A stretch of DNA of 64,000 bases from positions 124,001 to 188,000 of the forward strand of contig NZ_JBHZGL010000007.1 in NCBI RefSeq assembly GCF_051900415.1, written 5' to 3'. Shown here piece after piece: positions 49,548 to 58,730 of the stretch; positions within the stretch are counted from its first letter, which is position 1, and every line of letters begins with the position of its first letter. This DNA comes from Frateuria_A sp051900415 (GTDB lineage Bacteria; Pseudomonadota; Gammaproteobacteria; Xanthomonadales; Rhodanobacteraceae). The position numbers were made by a program, and so were the translations under genes. The notes under the pieces were generated by a model. It was given only the letters and a program-made list of their open reading frames with translations, did not search any database and had not been told where the DNA came from.

Positions 49548-51764
49548 ATGCATCGCACTCCCTGTTCGCACCGTCCGGCGCTTTCACTGCGTGCCACCAC
49601 CGTTGCCTGCATGCTGGCATTGGGCGCCCTGCCCGCCTTCGCGCAGACCACCACGCCGCCGACCGCGCGCACCGTCGACGTGGTCGATCACATCTTCGGC
49701 AAGACCCTGCACGACCCCTACCGCTGGATGGAAGGCGAGCACAACACCGAGTTCCAGCAATGGCTCCGTGCGCAGGGCGAGGCCACGCGCACCCGGCTGG
49801 ATGCCCTGCCCACGCTGAAGGCCTGGCAGCAGGCGCTGGGCAAGACCAACGGCGCCACCGTGGTACACAGCGCCCAGCGTTATGCGGGCGGCCGGCTGTT
49901 CTTCATCCGCCAGACCGCGCAAGCCAGCGGCACGCTGATGGTGCGCGAGCCGGACGGCACCGAACGCATGCTGCTCGATCCGGGCACGCTCAAGGGCGAG
50001 GGCGGCTCCGCGTCGATCACCCTGTTCGTGCCCTCGCCCGACGGCAGCAAGGTGGCGGTCGACATCGACCATGGCGGCAGCGAAGTCACCCGCCTGGAGG
50101 TGATCGACGTCGCGAGCGGCAAGCCCACGGGCGACGCGGTCGCGCCGGTCTGGGGCGAGTTCGGCGCGCAGTGGCTGCCTGATGGCAGCGGCTTCGCCTA
50201 TACCCAGATGGCGCCCGTCGACCAGCGCACCGGCGGCGATCCATTGCAGGACATGCGCGCGCGCCTGCACCGGCTCGGCACGCCCGCGACGCAGGACCCG
50301 ATCCTGCTGCGCGCCGGCAACGGCGAGGGCACCAACGCCACCTTCGCGATTCCCAGCAACCGCTTCCCGGTAATCGCCTATCCCACCGGTTCGCGTTGGG
50401 CGTTGGGTTCGTCCTCCGGTGCGCAGCCGGAGCAGCGCTTCTGCGTGGCGCCGCAGGCCGAGGCAATCAAGCCCGGCGTGCACTGGCGCTGCATCACCGA
50501 CCTTGGCGACAAGACGCAGTCGGCCACGCTCCACGGCGACATGCTCTACCTGGTATCCACCCGCGCGCGCTCGAACGGCCAGGTGCTGGCGCTCGACCTG
50601 TCGAATCCGCACGCCACGTTCAAGGACGCCCGTTCCATCCTGCCGCTGGAGGGCGACGAGATGATCGTCGGCTTCAGCCTCTACGACGCGCAGCAGATCG
50701 CCGCGGCACGCGATGCGCTCTACGTGAAAGGCACCCGCGACGGCCGCGACGGCATCCGTCGCGTCGACTACCGCAGCGGCAAAGTCAACACCGTGCCGAT
50801 GCCGCTGGAGGGCGCCGCTTCGCTGTTCCATGCCGACGAGAGCGAGAACGGCTTCCTGCTCGAACTGCGCGGCTGGACCACGCCGCCGAAGTCCTGGCGC
50901 TACGACCCGGCCGACCACGCGCTGCACAGCCTGGGCCAGGACGAAGCCAGCCCGGCGGACTACAGCATGATCGACGCGACCGAGACCGAGCTGGTGAGCG
51001 AGGACGGCACGCACGTGCCGCTGACCATCCTGCATCGCAAGGATGCCGCGCTGGACGGCTCCCATCGCGCCATCGTGTTTGGCTACGGCAGCTACGGGCT
51101 GTCCATCCTGCCCTCGTTCAAGCCGGTGCGGCTGGAATGGGTCAAGCACGGCAACGTCTTCGCCTACGTCCACGTGCGCGGCGGTGGCGAGAAGGGCGAA
51201 GCCTGGCACCAGGCCGGCAAGGGTCCGAACAAGCACAAGGGCGTGGAGGATTTCGTCGCCGGCGTGGCGCGCCTGAGCGAGCTAAATTACAGCCGCCCGC
51301 AGCGCAGCGCGCTCATTTCCGGCAGCGCCGGCGGCCTGCTCATCGGTGGTGCGGTGACGCGCTATCCGGACAAGTTCGGCGCCGCCGTGTTCCTGGTCAG
51401 CATCCTCAACCCGGTGCGCCTGCTGCAGGCCCCCAATGGCGCCAACCAGCTGGGCGAGTTTGGCGACCCGCGCAAGGCCTCGGACTTCCCCTGGATGCTG
51501 GCCAACGATCCGTACCAGCAGATCAAGCCGCACACCGCCTATCCGGCGATGATGCTGGACGTGGGCCTGAACGACAGCCGCGTGGCCCCCTGGCAGACCG
51601 GCAAGTTCGTCGCACGCCTTCGCCAGGCCAACACCAGCGGGCGCCCGGTCTGGATCCGCACCGACGCCAACGGCGGCCACGGCATCCAGCATTCGCTCGG
51701 CGCCGAGGCGGCCGAGTTTGCCGATATCTATGCGTTCCTGGATGCGCAGTTGCCGGCGGATTGA
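49548..51764 (+). CDS. Prolyl oligopeptidase family serine peptidase
   Basis: 738 residues from ATG 49548 (AAGGA seven bases upstream). Signal peptide ending ALGALPAFA. A seven-bladed propeller (residues ~70-470) is followed by the alpha/beta-hydrolase peptidase domain: nucleophile S593 (SGSAGGLLIGGAV), Asp near MMLDVGLNDSRVAPWQ, and His in ANGGHGI. It cleaves short peptides after proline or similar residues in the periplasm. The first part, VDHIFGKTLHDPYRWME, is typical of S9A. Confidence 0.92.
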   Translation: MHRTPCSHRPALSLRATTVACMLALGALPAFAQTTTPPTARTVDVVDHIFGKTLHDPYRWMEGEHNTEFQQWLRAQGEATRTRLDALPTLKAWQQALGKTNGATVVHSAQRYAGGRLFFIRQTAQASGTLMVREPDGTERMLLDPGTLKGEGGSASITLFVPSPDGSKVAVDIDHGGSEVTRLEVIDVASGKPTGDAVAPVWGEFGAQWLPDGSGFAYTQMAPVDQRTGGDPLQDMRARLHRLGTPATQDPILLRAGNGEGTNATFAIPSNRFPVIAYPTGSRWALGSSSGAQPEQRFCVAPQAEAIKPGVHWRCITDLGDKTQSATLHGDMLYLVSTRARSNGQVLALDLSNPHATFKDARSILPLEGDEMIVGFSLYDAQQIAAARDALYVKGTRDGRDGIRRVDYRSGKVNTVPMPLEGAASLFHADESENGFLLELRGWTTPPKSWRYDPADHALHSLGQDEASPADYSMIDATETELVSEDGTHVPLTILHRKDAALDGSHRAIVFGYGSYGLSILPSFKPVRLEWVKHGNVFAYVHVRGGGEKGEAWHQAGKGPNKHKGVEDFVAGVARLSELNYSRPQRSALISGSAGGLLIGGAVTRYPDKFGAAVFLVSILNPVRLLQAPNGANQLGEFGDPRKASDFPWMLANDPYQQIKPHTAYPAMMLDVGLNDSRVAPWQTGKFVARLRQANTSGRPVWIRTDANGGHGIQHSLGAEAAEFADIYAFLDAQLPAD

Positions 51765-51996
51765 AAACGGGCCACTGGCAGCCATCGCGCAAACGGCCAG
51801 GTTCGCGTCCATGGAGCGGACCTGGCCGGGCGTGGATCTGACCCGCGGTCGTCAACGGCCCCCAGCCGCCCGGGAATGTGCAGGTGCGGCCAGCCTTATC
51901 CGGCGGGCAGCGCCTTGGGGCCATGGCCGCACCAGGGCCCGCTCGTTCACTCCAGGACTTCGGCCGGACCCTGACCCGGCCCGTTGTGCCACGGCA

Positions 51997-52947
51997 TCAC
52001 GGCTTGGGAAATGACACGGGGATGTCCTGCCATGATGCATAGGCGACGCCTTCGCGCTCTGCCGGAACGAACTTCCAGTGCTTTGCCGCATCGAGCGCAC
52101 TGGCATCCAGCTCGGCGTAGCCGCTGCTCGATTTGACCTGGACTTCGAGCACGTTGCCGCTGGCATCCACGTGGAAGGAAAGCAGCACGTCGCCAAAATG
52201 GCCCGCGCTCATCGCAGCAGGGGGAAGGCACGGGCGATAGTGCGCTGTGTAGGCCATGCTGGGAACCGCAATATGCGTCGGCGGCGGCGCAGGTGGCAGC
52301 GGTATGGACGCGATGGAGGGATTGCGGTCGTAGTCGCAATCCGAGGCCAAGGGCTTGGGCGCGGCCAGCAGTTGCATCGCCAGTTGGTCGAAGCATTCGG
52401 ACACTGCGCCACGGAAGCCCTTGTTGCTGTGGACCATGACCGCGAAGCCCTTCAGCTGATAGGGCACATGGGCCGCGGCCTTTACCTCCGCACCGTTCAT
52501 CGTGCCCGACGCGAGGCAGACTACCGAATCCCGATCGACCGGCAGATGCATCTCCTGCACGAACGACCAGTCCGTCTTGGCGTCCATCAGATTCCGGGTG
52601 ATGAGATTGGACACCCCGCCGGCCGGGCCGGCGCCCAGGCGATGCGGAAAGAAGTCGACCACCACCAGCTCGCGCAACGCGACTTCGAGGTCGCCAGGCG
52701 CGGAGAGGTGACGCCCGAGGGCATCGCGCAACTGGCCGACCGCATCGGGCTTGACGGTCCTGTCCGCCAGGAAATACAGCGCCGAAAAACTCGAATCGCG
52801 ACGCGCCTGTTTCTGCGTTGCCGTCCTCAGGTCGGTGACGGAAACCGTGCCCGCCGCGGCAGCACTCGCCTGCGCCGACGCGCCCAGTACAACCAGCCCC
52901 AAGCTCGTCCAGATCCATGCCCGGACAAACCTTCCCCACTTCGTCAT
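51997..52947 (-). CDS. TonB-family energy transducer-like protein
   Basis: 316 residues from ATG 52947. Signal-like helix FVRAWIWTSLGLVVLGASAQA, a ~200-residue periplasmic part (ALYFLADRTVKPDAVGQLRD), a short Pro-rich segment (SIPLPPAPPPTH) and a TonB C-terminal domain (GDVLLSFHVDASGNVLEVQV, SSSGYAELDASALDAAKHWKFVPA). It differs from the first TonB-like gene by its large N-terminal domain. No exbBD nearby. Confidence 0.78.
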   Translation of the reverse strand: MTKWGRFVRAWIWTSLGLVVLGASAQASAAAAGTVSVTDLRTATQKQARRDSSFSALYFLADRTVKPDAVGQLRDALGRHLSAPGDLEVALRELVVVDFFPHRLGAGPAGGVSNLITRNLMDAKTDWSFVQEMHLPVDRDSVVCLASGTMNGAEVKAAAHVPYQLKGFAVMVHSNKGFRGAVSECFDQLAMQLLAAPKPLASDCDYDRNPSIASIPLPPAPPPTHIAVPSMAYTAHYRPCLPPAAMSAGHFGDVLLSFHVDASGNVLEVQVKSSSGYAELDASALDAAKHWKFVPAEREGVAYASWQDIPVSFPKP

Positions 52948-53136
52948 CGCATTTCCCCTGTCGACTTCTTCCTGGTGTCGCGCGCCAAAGGTAGCCACCA
53001 AGCCCGGCGGGCTCAACCAGGCCCAGACCACTGCCGGTTCGACACGCCGGGGCGCTTGAACCTCGACCAGGGTCGTCGGAAATCCCGGACCGGCGAGCAC
53101 ATGGCAAGCAACCATGCGCCCAGAGGTGCACGCATC

Positions 53137-54366
53137 TCAATGCCCGGCCCGACCCTCGTCGGCATGCAGATCCAGGGCACTGGCGCCCGTGTTCACCATC
53201 GGCACGAAGTTGTCGTCCGGGGTCACTTCGCGCTTGCGGTGGACGAAGCGATAGAACGCGTAAGTGGCCAGCGTTCCATCGAGAAGGGCGAACCAGACGA
53301 ACAGCAGCTTCGGTCCGAGCAGGCTCATGAGCGTGCCGGCCAGCAATGGCCCGAGCGCCGAGCCGATACCGTTGACCAGCAACACCGTGCTCGATGCCGT
53401 CAGCAGCTCGTCGCGGTGGACGTAATCGACCAGGTGCGCCACGGCGATCGGATACAACGTAAGGCTCATGCCGCCGAAGGCGAAGATCACGACCATCGCC
53501 GCCGCGCCGCCAGGGTTGGACAGCAACAGGTTGGTCAGCGCCGCCAGCGCCGCCACCGCGCTGATCAGCGAAAGCGCCAGGCGCCGGTCGATGCGATCGG
53601 AAAAGCGGCCCAGCGGCCATTGCAACACCACGCCACCGGCGATGCCCACGCTCACGTAGGTGCCGATGTCTCCGGGTTCCAGGCCACGGGCCGCCGCGTA
53701 CACCGGCAACAGTCCCCAGAACGCGCCCAGCGCCAGGCCGGAAAGCAGCGCGCTGACCAGCGCGGTGGGCGCCAGCCGGAACAGGTGCACGATTCGCACC
53801 CGCGGCACCGAACGGATGTGCGGTTGCGTCTGGCGGCTCGTCACCACCGGCAGGCTGGCGGCGCAGAACAGGATCGCCACCACGCAGAACAGCACGAACC
53901 CGTCGCCCTGGATGCGCAGAAGCTGCTGCGCCGCGGCGCTCGCGCCCAGGTTCACCATCATGTAGACCGCAAAGACCGAGCTGCGGTGCGCCGGGTCTGC
54001 CGAGGCGTTCAACCAGCTCTCGATAATCGCGTACAGGCCCACCAGCAACAGCCCCTGCAACACGCGCAGCACCAGCCAGACGTGGTACGCCGGATCGAGC
54101 GCCTGCACCAGTACCACCAGGGTCACCAGCGCCGTGCAGAACGCGAACGTGCGGATGTGGCCGATGCGGTGGGTGAGCCGCGGAACGGTATAGGTGCCGA
54201 CCAGGAAGCCGGCGTAATAGGCCGACGTCAGGATGCCGATCATCGCCACCGAGAAGCCGAGCGTGCGGCCCTCCAGCGCGATGTGCGAGTGGAGCAGCCC
54301 GACGCCCATCAGCAGGAACACGGTACTCAACAGCAGCGGCGTCGAGGAGCGAAGGCTGGTCAGCAT
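53137..54366 (-). CDS. MFS transporter (YcaD-like)
   Basis: 409 residues. Start ATG 54366 was chosen because the region after 54396 is Pro/Arg-rich rather than membrane-like, though 54396 is in frame. Twelve hydrophobic helices; TPLLLSTVFLLMGVGLLHSHIALEGRTLGFSV and RLTHRIGHIRTFAFC, and the central LVSALLSGLALGAFWGLLPVYAAARGL, are similar to the YcaD family of putative exporters. Substrate unknown. Confidence 0.87.
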   Translation of the reverse strand: MLTSLRSSTPLLLSTVFLLMGVGLLHSHIALEGRTLGFSVAMIGILTSAYYAGFLVGTYTVPRLTHRIGHIRTFAFCTALVTLVVLVQALDPAYHVWLVLRVLQGLLLVGLYAIIESWLNASADPAHRSSVFAVYMMVNLGASAAAQQLLRIQGDGFVLFCVVAILFCAASLPVVTSRQTQPHIRSVPRVRIVHLFRLAPTALVSALLSGLALGAFWGLLPVYAAARGLEPGDIGTYVSVGIAGGVVLQWPLGRFSDRIDRRLALSLISAVAALAALTNLLLSNPGGAAAMVVIFAFGGMSLTLYPIAVAHLVDYVHRDELLTASSTVLLVNGIGSALGPLLAGTLMSLLGPKLLFVWFALLDGTLATYAFYRFVHRKREVTPDDNFVPMVNTGASALDLHADEGRAGH

Positions 54367-54529
54367 GGGCGGGCGGCAAGGGGATCGAGCAGGCATCCTA
54401 CTGCCCCGGCCGGCCGGACTCCGTGATGGGCCCCGTGGCAGGGTCAGCGGCGGCCACCGGATGGCTGCCCCAGCGAACGAACCATGCCGGAACGGGCATG
54501 GACAGCCACGTTCCTTCGCAGGTCCCGAC

Positions 54530-55072
54530 TCAGCCCGCCGACCACTCCGGGATCAACGCCGACAGGTCGGTGACGCCGACGTCTACGCCGTACTGACTGA
54601 AGAGCGTAGTGACCTGGCCGCGGTGGTGCGTCTGGTGATTGAAGACGTGGCGCAGTACCAGTCCAGCCTCCCGCGTGAAGGACTCGCCCGCGCTGTTCAC
54701 GTAGCGCATCGGCCGGGCATAGGCAGCCTCGGGGGCTTCATGGGTGAACGACACCAGCACGCCGTCCATCGCCTCCCGGTCCCTGCGCAGTCGCGCGAAG
54801 TCGGGAAAGGTGATGCCGCGGACCAGTGCCGGCAAGGGCGCGTGCCGGAGCGGCTCCAGTGACACGAGCTGCGGAAAGTTCGCCGCAAAGCGGCTCAACC
54901 AGTGCGCGTCCGCCGCCAGGATGTGGTCGAGCGTGGCGAGGATCGAACCGAAGAACGCACCGTGGTCGGCGCGCAGCTCCGCCTCCTCCAGCGAGGCCGC
55001 GGCCGTGTACAGCCGCTCGTTCATCCACTGGTTGTAGCGGGCCATCAACTGGAAATCGCGTGCAAGTGACAT
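54530..55072 (-). CDS. DinB family protein
   Basis: 180 residues. A four-helix bundle with the family's metal-binding His: QLMARYNQWMNERLYTAA, ATLDHILAADAHWLSRF, and VLRHVFNHQTHHRGQVTTLFSQYG, where the HxxxH HHRGQ motif is diagnostic. DinB proteins are metal-dependent, thiol-related transferases or hydrolases; the substrate is unknown. It stands alone. Confidence 0.9.
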   Translation of the reverse strand: MSLARDFQLMARYNQWMNERLYTAAASLEEAELRADHGAFFGSILATLDHILAADAHWLSRFAANFPQLVSLEPLRHAPLPALVRGITFPDFARLRRDREAMDGVLVSFTHEAPEAAYARPMRYVNSAGESFTREAGLVLRHVFNHQTHHRGQVTTLFSQYGVDVGVTDLSALIPEWSAG

Positions 55073-55270
55073 GAGGGAAACCCGTTCCCGGACCTGGTGC
55101 CCGGAGCAAAGGGATCGACCTTACCCGCCCGCACGGATTGGCACAAAGCAGCTGCGGTCCGGCGCACCGGTACGGACGCGGCGGGCACTGCCCCGGTTGA
55201 ACACCGGCCAACGCCTACTGCACTCTCGACCGATGTTTACGTGCTTCCACCACGACGACAGGATCCCTGC

Positions 55271-56632
55271 ATGACCAGCAACGGCCCCTCCCCGGCCGCG
55301 CCATCGGCCGATGCCACGCAGCGGAACCTGGTCATCGGCATTCTCGTGGCGACGCTGGTGACATGGGTCGCCGTCATCGCCGACCTGAAAACCGGCGGCC
55401 GCCCCGATCCCGAGCCGCTGCGCGCCGCGTCCACCCTGCTCGACGGCCCGTGGCGGTTCCATACCGGTGATGACCCCCGCTGGGCCGCCGCCGCTACGGA
55501 CGACAGCGGCTGGGAAACGATCGACCTGACCGCCCTGCCGGGCAGCCACGACGGCGACGTGGGCCTGCCCGATTACGTGGGCGGTTGGATGGCCCACGGC
55601 TATCCCGGTTACCACGGCTACGCCTGGTATCGGCGCGCGGTCACGGTGCCCGCCGACGCGACGGCGTGGGAGGTCCTCGGACCGACCCTGGTCGAGGATG
55701 GCTACGAGCTGTACTGGAATGGCCGGTTGCTGGGCGGCTCGGGCCGGCTCGGCCCGGACCCGCGTCTCGTCGGCACGCGGCCGTTGCGGTTCGCCCTTCC
55801 TGCCGACGCCGCAGGCAGCCGGGGCGTGCTCGCCATCCGCACCTACATGCGCCCCGGCACCGGCGCGAGCGCGGACGGCGGCGGCATGCATACGCCCCCC
55901 ATACTGGCGCCGCGGCCGGTGGCCGATGCGCTGCACCGCGCGCAATGGCGGCGAACCCTCGCCGGTTACATCGTCGATGCGATCGAGCCGGCCGCGATGC
56001 TGGCGGTGATCGGCCTGGCGCTTGCGTACGGGCGCCGCAGTGGCCGCAAGGGTTTCCTTGTCTTTGCCTGCCTTGCGCTGGCGCTCACCGCAGCCCGGCG
56101 GCTCAACAATGCCATCGTCTCCTGGACCGACCTGCAGGACCTGGACACCTATGCATGGCTCGCGTCGGTGATGTGGGTGCCGACGATGGCGGCCTGGCTG
56201 CTGGCCTGGAACCGTTGGTGCCTGCGGCCATGGCGCAGCATCGATGGCGCGGCGATCGTGCTGGCGATGGCCGGGATTATCGGCGCGCTCACCGATTCGG
56301 CGGGCTGGACGAGCGTGTGCCGACTTGGCTCGCTCGCGCTGTTCGTCGTGATCGGCGCGCGCATCGTCCGCAGCGGCCCGATGCGCGTCCTGGCGGGCCT
56401 AACGCTGGCATCGATGGTGGCCGCGCAATTCGGCGCGGAACTGCTCGATACGATCGGCGTGCCGGGCATCTGGTTTCCGTTCGGCATCGGCGTGTCACGG
56501 ACGCAGTACATCTACGCCATCGCCGTTCCGCTGCTGGCCATCCTGATCGCGCGTACCGTGCTGCCGCGCGCAACGCGAGGTCGGGTCGTGCAACGGGAAA
56601 GGAAATCCGCCACGCCCGCGGTCGGCCCGTGA
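55271..56632 (+). CDS. Membrane protein with beta-sandwich sensor domain and 7-TM region
   Basis: 453 residues from ATG 55271. TM1 at ~19-38, a ~190-residue extracytoplasmic domain with a galactose-binding-like beta-sandwich (GPWRFHTGDDPRWAAAATDD, WYRRAVTVPADATAWEVLGP, YELYWNGRLLGGSGRL), then ~7 helices (VDAIEPAAMLAVIGLALAYG to AIAVPLLAILIARTVL). The layout is 7TMR-DISM-like, but no kinase or GGDEF domain follows: the protein ends after the last helix. A soluble partner may be missing or encoded elsewhere. Confidence 0.78.
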   Translation: MTSNGPSPAAPSADATQRNLVIGILVATLVTWVAVIADLKTGGRPDPEPLRAASTLLDGPWRFHTGDDPRWAAAATDDSGWETIDLTALPGSHDGDVGLPDYVGGWMAHGYPGYHGYAWYRRAVTVPADATAWEVLGPTLVEDGYELYWNGRLLGGSGRLGPDPRLVGTRPLRFALPADAAGSRGVLAIRTYMRPGTGASADGGGMHTPPILAPRPVADALHRAQWRRTLAGYIVDAIEPAAMLAVIGLALAYGRRSGRKGFLVFACLALALTAARRLNNAIVSWTDLQDLDTYAWLASVMWVPTMAAWLLAWNRWCLRPWRSIDGAAIVLAMAGIIGALTDSAGWTSVCRLGSLALFVVIGARIVRSGPMRVLAGLTLASMVAAQFGAELLDTIGVPGIWFPFGIGVSRTQYIYAIAVPLLAILIARTVLPRATRGRVVQRERKSATPAVGP

Positions 56633-56755
56633 CGGGCGACAGCCGGTCCGGTTTCGATCGTTTTCCTGCTGCGCCGGGACGTGTCTTGGCGCTCCCTTCA
56701 CTGCAGCGGGAAGCAGCCTAGGCGCACCTTGTCCGAACACAGCCGTGGAGGTGCC

Positions 56756-57004
56756 ATGCTCCAGCTCAATCCGCCATTGCCGCTCGACACTCCCAAGGGT
56801 GAGGGCCTGGCCCACATCCTCATCGACTACGGCCCGGAGTCGGATCTCTACTGGACGGTCTTCATCAACGCCACCGGCGAAATCTGGACCTTTGCCAACC
56901 GCGACGTCCGTGCCAGCAAGAACATCACGCTCGGTCGCGCCCATCCGCAGTCGCCCCAAGGTGAACCCCGCGGCCCGGTGCCCATGCGCCCGATGGCCAG
57001 TTGA
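56756..57004 (+). CDS. Small hypothetical protein
   Basis: 82 residues from ATG 56756 (GTGGAGG upstream). LAHILIDYGPESDLYWTVFINATGEIWTFANRDVRASKN (in part) is a short mixed strand/helix segment. It recalls a ribosomal-like small domain but no family was recognised. The C-terminus is Pro-rich (PQGEPRGPVPMRPMAS). Confidence 0.65.
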   Translation: MLQLNPPLPLDTPKGEGLAHILIDYGPESDLYWTVFINATGEIWTFANRDVRASKNITLGRAHPQSPQGEPRGPVPMRPMAS

Positions 57005-57082
57005 GGGACACTCGTAAGGCGCGGATCTTCAATCGACGACGATTTGCCGCACGCGGTTTACCTGGACTCTTTTGGATTTCCG

Positions 57083-57376
57083 ATGAATGCACAGTGGAAG
57101 CGCATCGCACCTGGCAAGCGGCTGTTCGCGTTGCTGCTGGCCGTCATGGCAATTTTTCTCGCGTCGGCGATACGTACTGGCGCCCAGTACCTTATCTCGT
57201 GCGCAAGCCTTCTCTTTGCCTGGCACCTGGCATTTATTCCTGCTCCGCCGTTGAAAACACCCGTGGGGGATGTTTATGACGCAAGCTTGCGCGGATGGCG
57301 AACACCGATGACAGGCAAGCTCGTCAGCCTGCTCGGGATAGTGCTGCTGGTCACCGGCATTGCGATGCAGATCTAG
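57083..57376 (+). CDS. Small membrane protein
   Basis: 97 residues from ATG 57083; a TTG start at 57044 would add 13. Three helices: LFALLLAVMAIFLASAIRTG, LISCASLLFAWHLAFIPAP, and GKLVSLLGIVLLVTGIAMQI. No family. Its sequence is less GC-rich than the average here. Confidence 0.65.
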   Translation: MNAQWKRIAPGKRLFALLLAVMAIFLASAIRTGAQYLISCASLLFAWHLAFIPAPPLKTPVGDVYDASLRGWRTPMTGKLVSLLGIVLLVTGIAMQI

Positions 57377-57491
57377 CCAATCAGGCAGGGGGGTCAGTGC
57401 GAGCCCCGGCTCCAGGCGCTGAGCCGCCCCGGCTTTATTTCCGGTTGGCTTGGTCAGTAACGATCGCGCGCAGCGGTTCGATGGGCACCGA

Positions 57492-58316
57492 TCAACCGTG
57501 CCCTCGGGCGCGATACAGTTCCGGCGCGACCTGAGGCCGGGCACCCAGACGGGGAAGTCGCTCGTACACACGGGCAAGCAGGGCCAGGTGATCCGGCCTG
57601 CCCGCATCCAGGGGTTCTTTCCCTACCTTCACGAGCCAGGCGCCCGCGGGGGTCCGATACGCGTCCGGCAACAGGTCGAGGTCACCGTGGCCGGGAAAGC
57701 CGAGGTAGTCAGCTACCTCGCCCGACCAGTAGTTCAGCCAGCCGAGCCAACCTGGCTGAAGCGCGCATTCAAGTGGCGCGTAGCGCGTATCGACCAGCCA
57801 GGGCAGCCGGCGCTCCTCGTCGGTGAGATCGCTCACCTCTTCCTTGATCACCTTGTCGCCCACGCGCGAACACCACTGGACGCGACGCAAGCGCCGAGCG
57901 GTCGCCACGGGTAGGTACTGCCCCCAGTGCGCGCCCAGCGCATCGCCGACATGGACGAGCAGCGCCTCGTGCCCGGCGGGCGACACCGCCGGATACTGCG
58001 TGCCGCAGTGATAGACCTCCGCATTGGCATAGCTGCGGCCGGACAAGGCGTAGTAGTCGATGTTCTCGTACCCGGTAGGCGTGGGAGCGATTCCCGTGCC
58101 CGTATAGACGTTCAGCCATTTGGTGCGGCTTCGCGCCTTGCCCTTGAGGAAAGCTGTGCGATCCGACAGTTCGATGTCAGCCTGCCCCTCCCGATACGGC
58201 GTTGCCTTGTCGAGGCGGACATCGAACGTCGCCTCGATCGCCTGGCAGGCGCGCTCGATCCGTGCGGGCCAGTCGCGGGCACGGCCAGGCATGGCGTAGG
58301 TTGGCGTGTACATCAT
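57492..58316 (-). CDS. Conserved hypothetical protein, possibly Imm52/DUF5953-like
   Basis: 274 residues from ATG 58316 (GAGGTG upstream; ATG 58313 directly follows). The central/C-terminal region has a Trp/Tyr-rich pattern (PGWLGWLNYWSGEVADYLGF, DAYRTPAGAWLVKVGKEPLD, HLALLARVYERLPRLGARP). This resembles immunity-type proteins of polymorphic toxins (Imm52/DUF5953), with low confidence. No adjacent toxin is visible. No signal peptide. Confidence 0.6.
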   Translation of the reverse strand: MMYTPTYAMPGRARDWPARIERACQAIEATFDVRLDKATPYREGQADIELSDRTAFLKGKARSRTKWLNVYTGTGIAPTPTGYENIDYYALSGRSYANAEVYHCGTQYPAVSPAGHEALLVHVGDALGAHWGQYLPVATARRLRRVQWCSRVGDKVIKEEVSDLTDEERRLPWLVDTRYAPLECALQPGWLGWLNYWSGEVADYLGFPGHGDLDLLPDAYRTPAGAWLVKVGKEPLDAGRPDHLALLARVYERLPRLGARPQVAPELYRARGHG

Positions 58317-58428
58317 GTGCGGACACCTCGAGCACGGTTTCGTCTGCCGGAGAACGCATCCTGTCCACTCGAGCGGGCGCACCACAAACAGCCCCCATTC
58401 GTCTCCGGGACGCGTCGCTAAAAAAGCT

Positions 58429-58626
58429 CTACTCAGGCCGCGTCCACCCCTGCTCGGCCATGCATTCTTCGAAGGCATGCTGCCTCAACGCTTCGGCATG
58501 CGCATCGGCCTGCGCGCGGCATTCCGCCTGCGCCTCATCGAACGGCCTGGCGTGCTTCCCGTGCCATCCCGGATCGGAAGCGCAGGCGGACAGGAGGACG
58601 CACAACGTGACTACGGGAAATCGCAT
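58429..58626 (-). CDS. Small lipoprotein
   Basis: 65 residues. Lipoprotein signal ending VLLSACASD (lipobox LSAC). The mature part is helical, with two further Cys (AECRAQADAHAEALRQHAFE, ECMAEQGW). It is similar in type to small entericidin-like or Cys-containing lipoproteins; no family assigned. It sits in the same direction as the Imm52-like gene. Confidence 0.72.
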   Translation of the reverse strand: MRFPVVTLCVLLSACASDPGWHGKHARPFDEAQAECRAQADAHAEALRQHAFEECMAEQGWTRPE

Positions 58627-58730
58627 GCAGTCTCCTCCTGGTCGTTACAACCGAGCGCCAGCATTATCCCGGCGCTAGTGGCGGGCAAACCTTGGCATGA
58701 AGCCTCGCACCCTTTCCATGGAAAGGGGTG

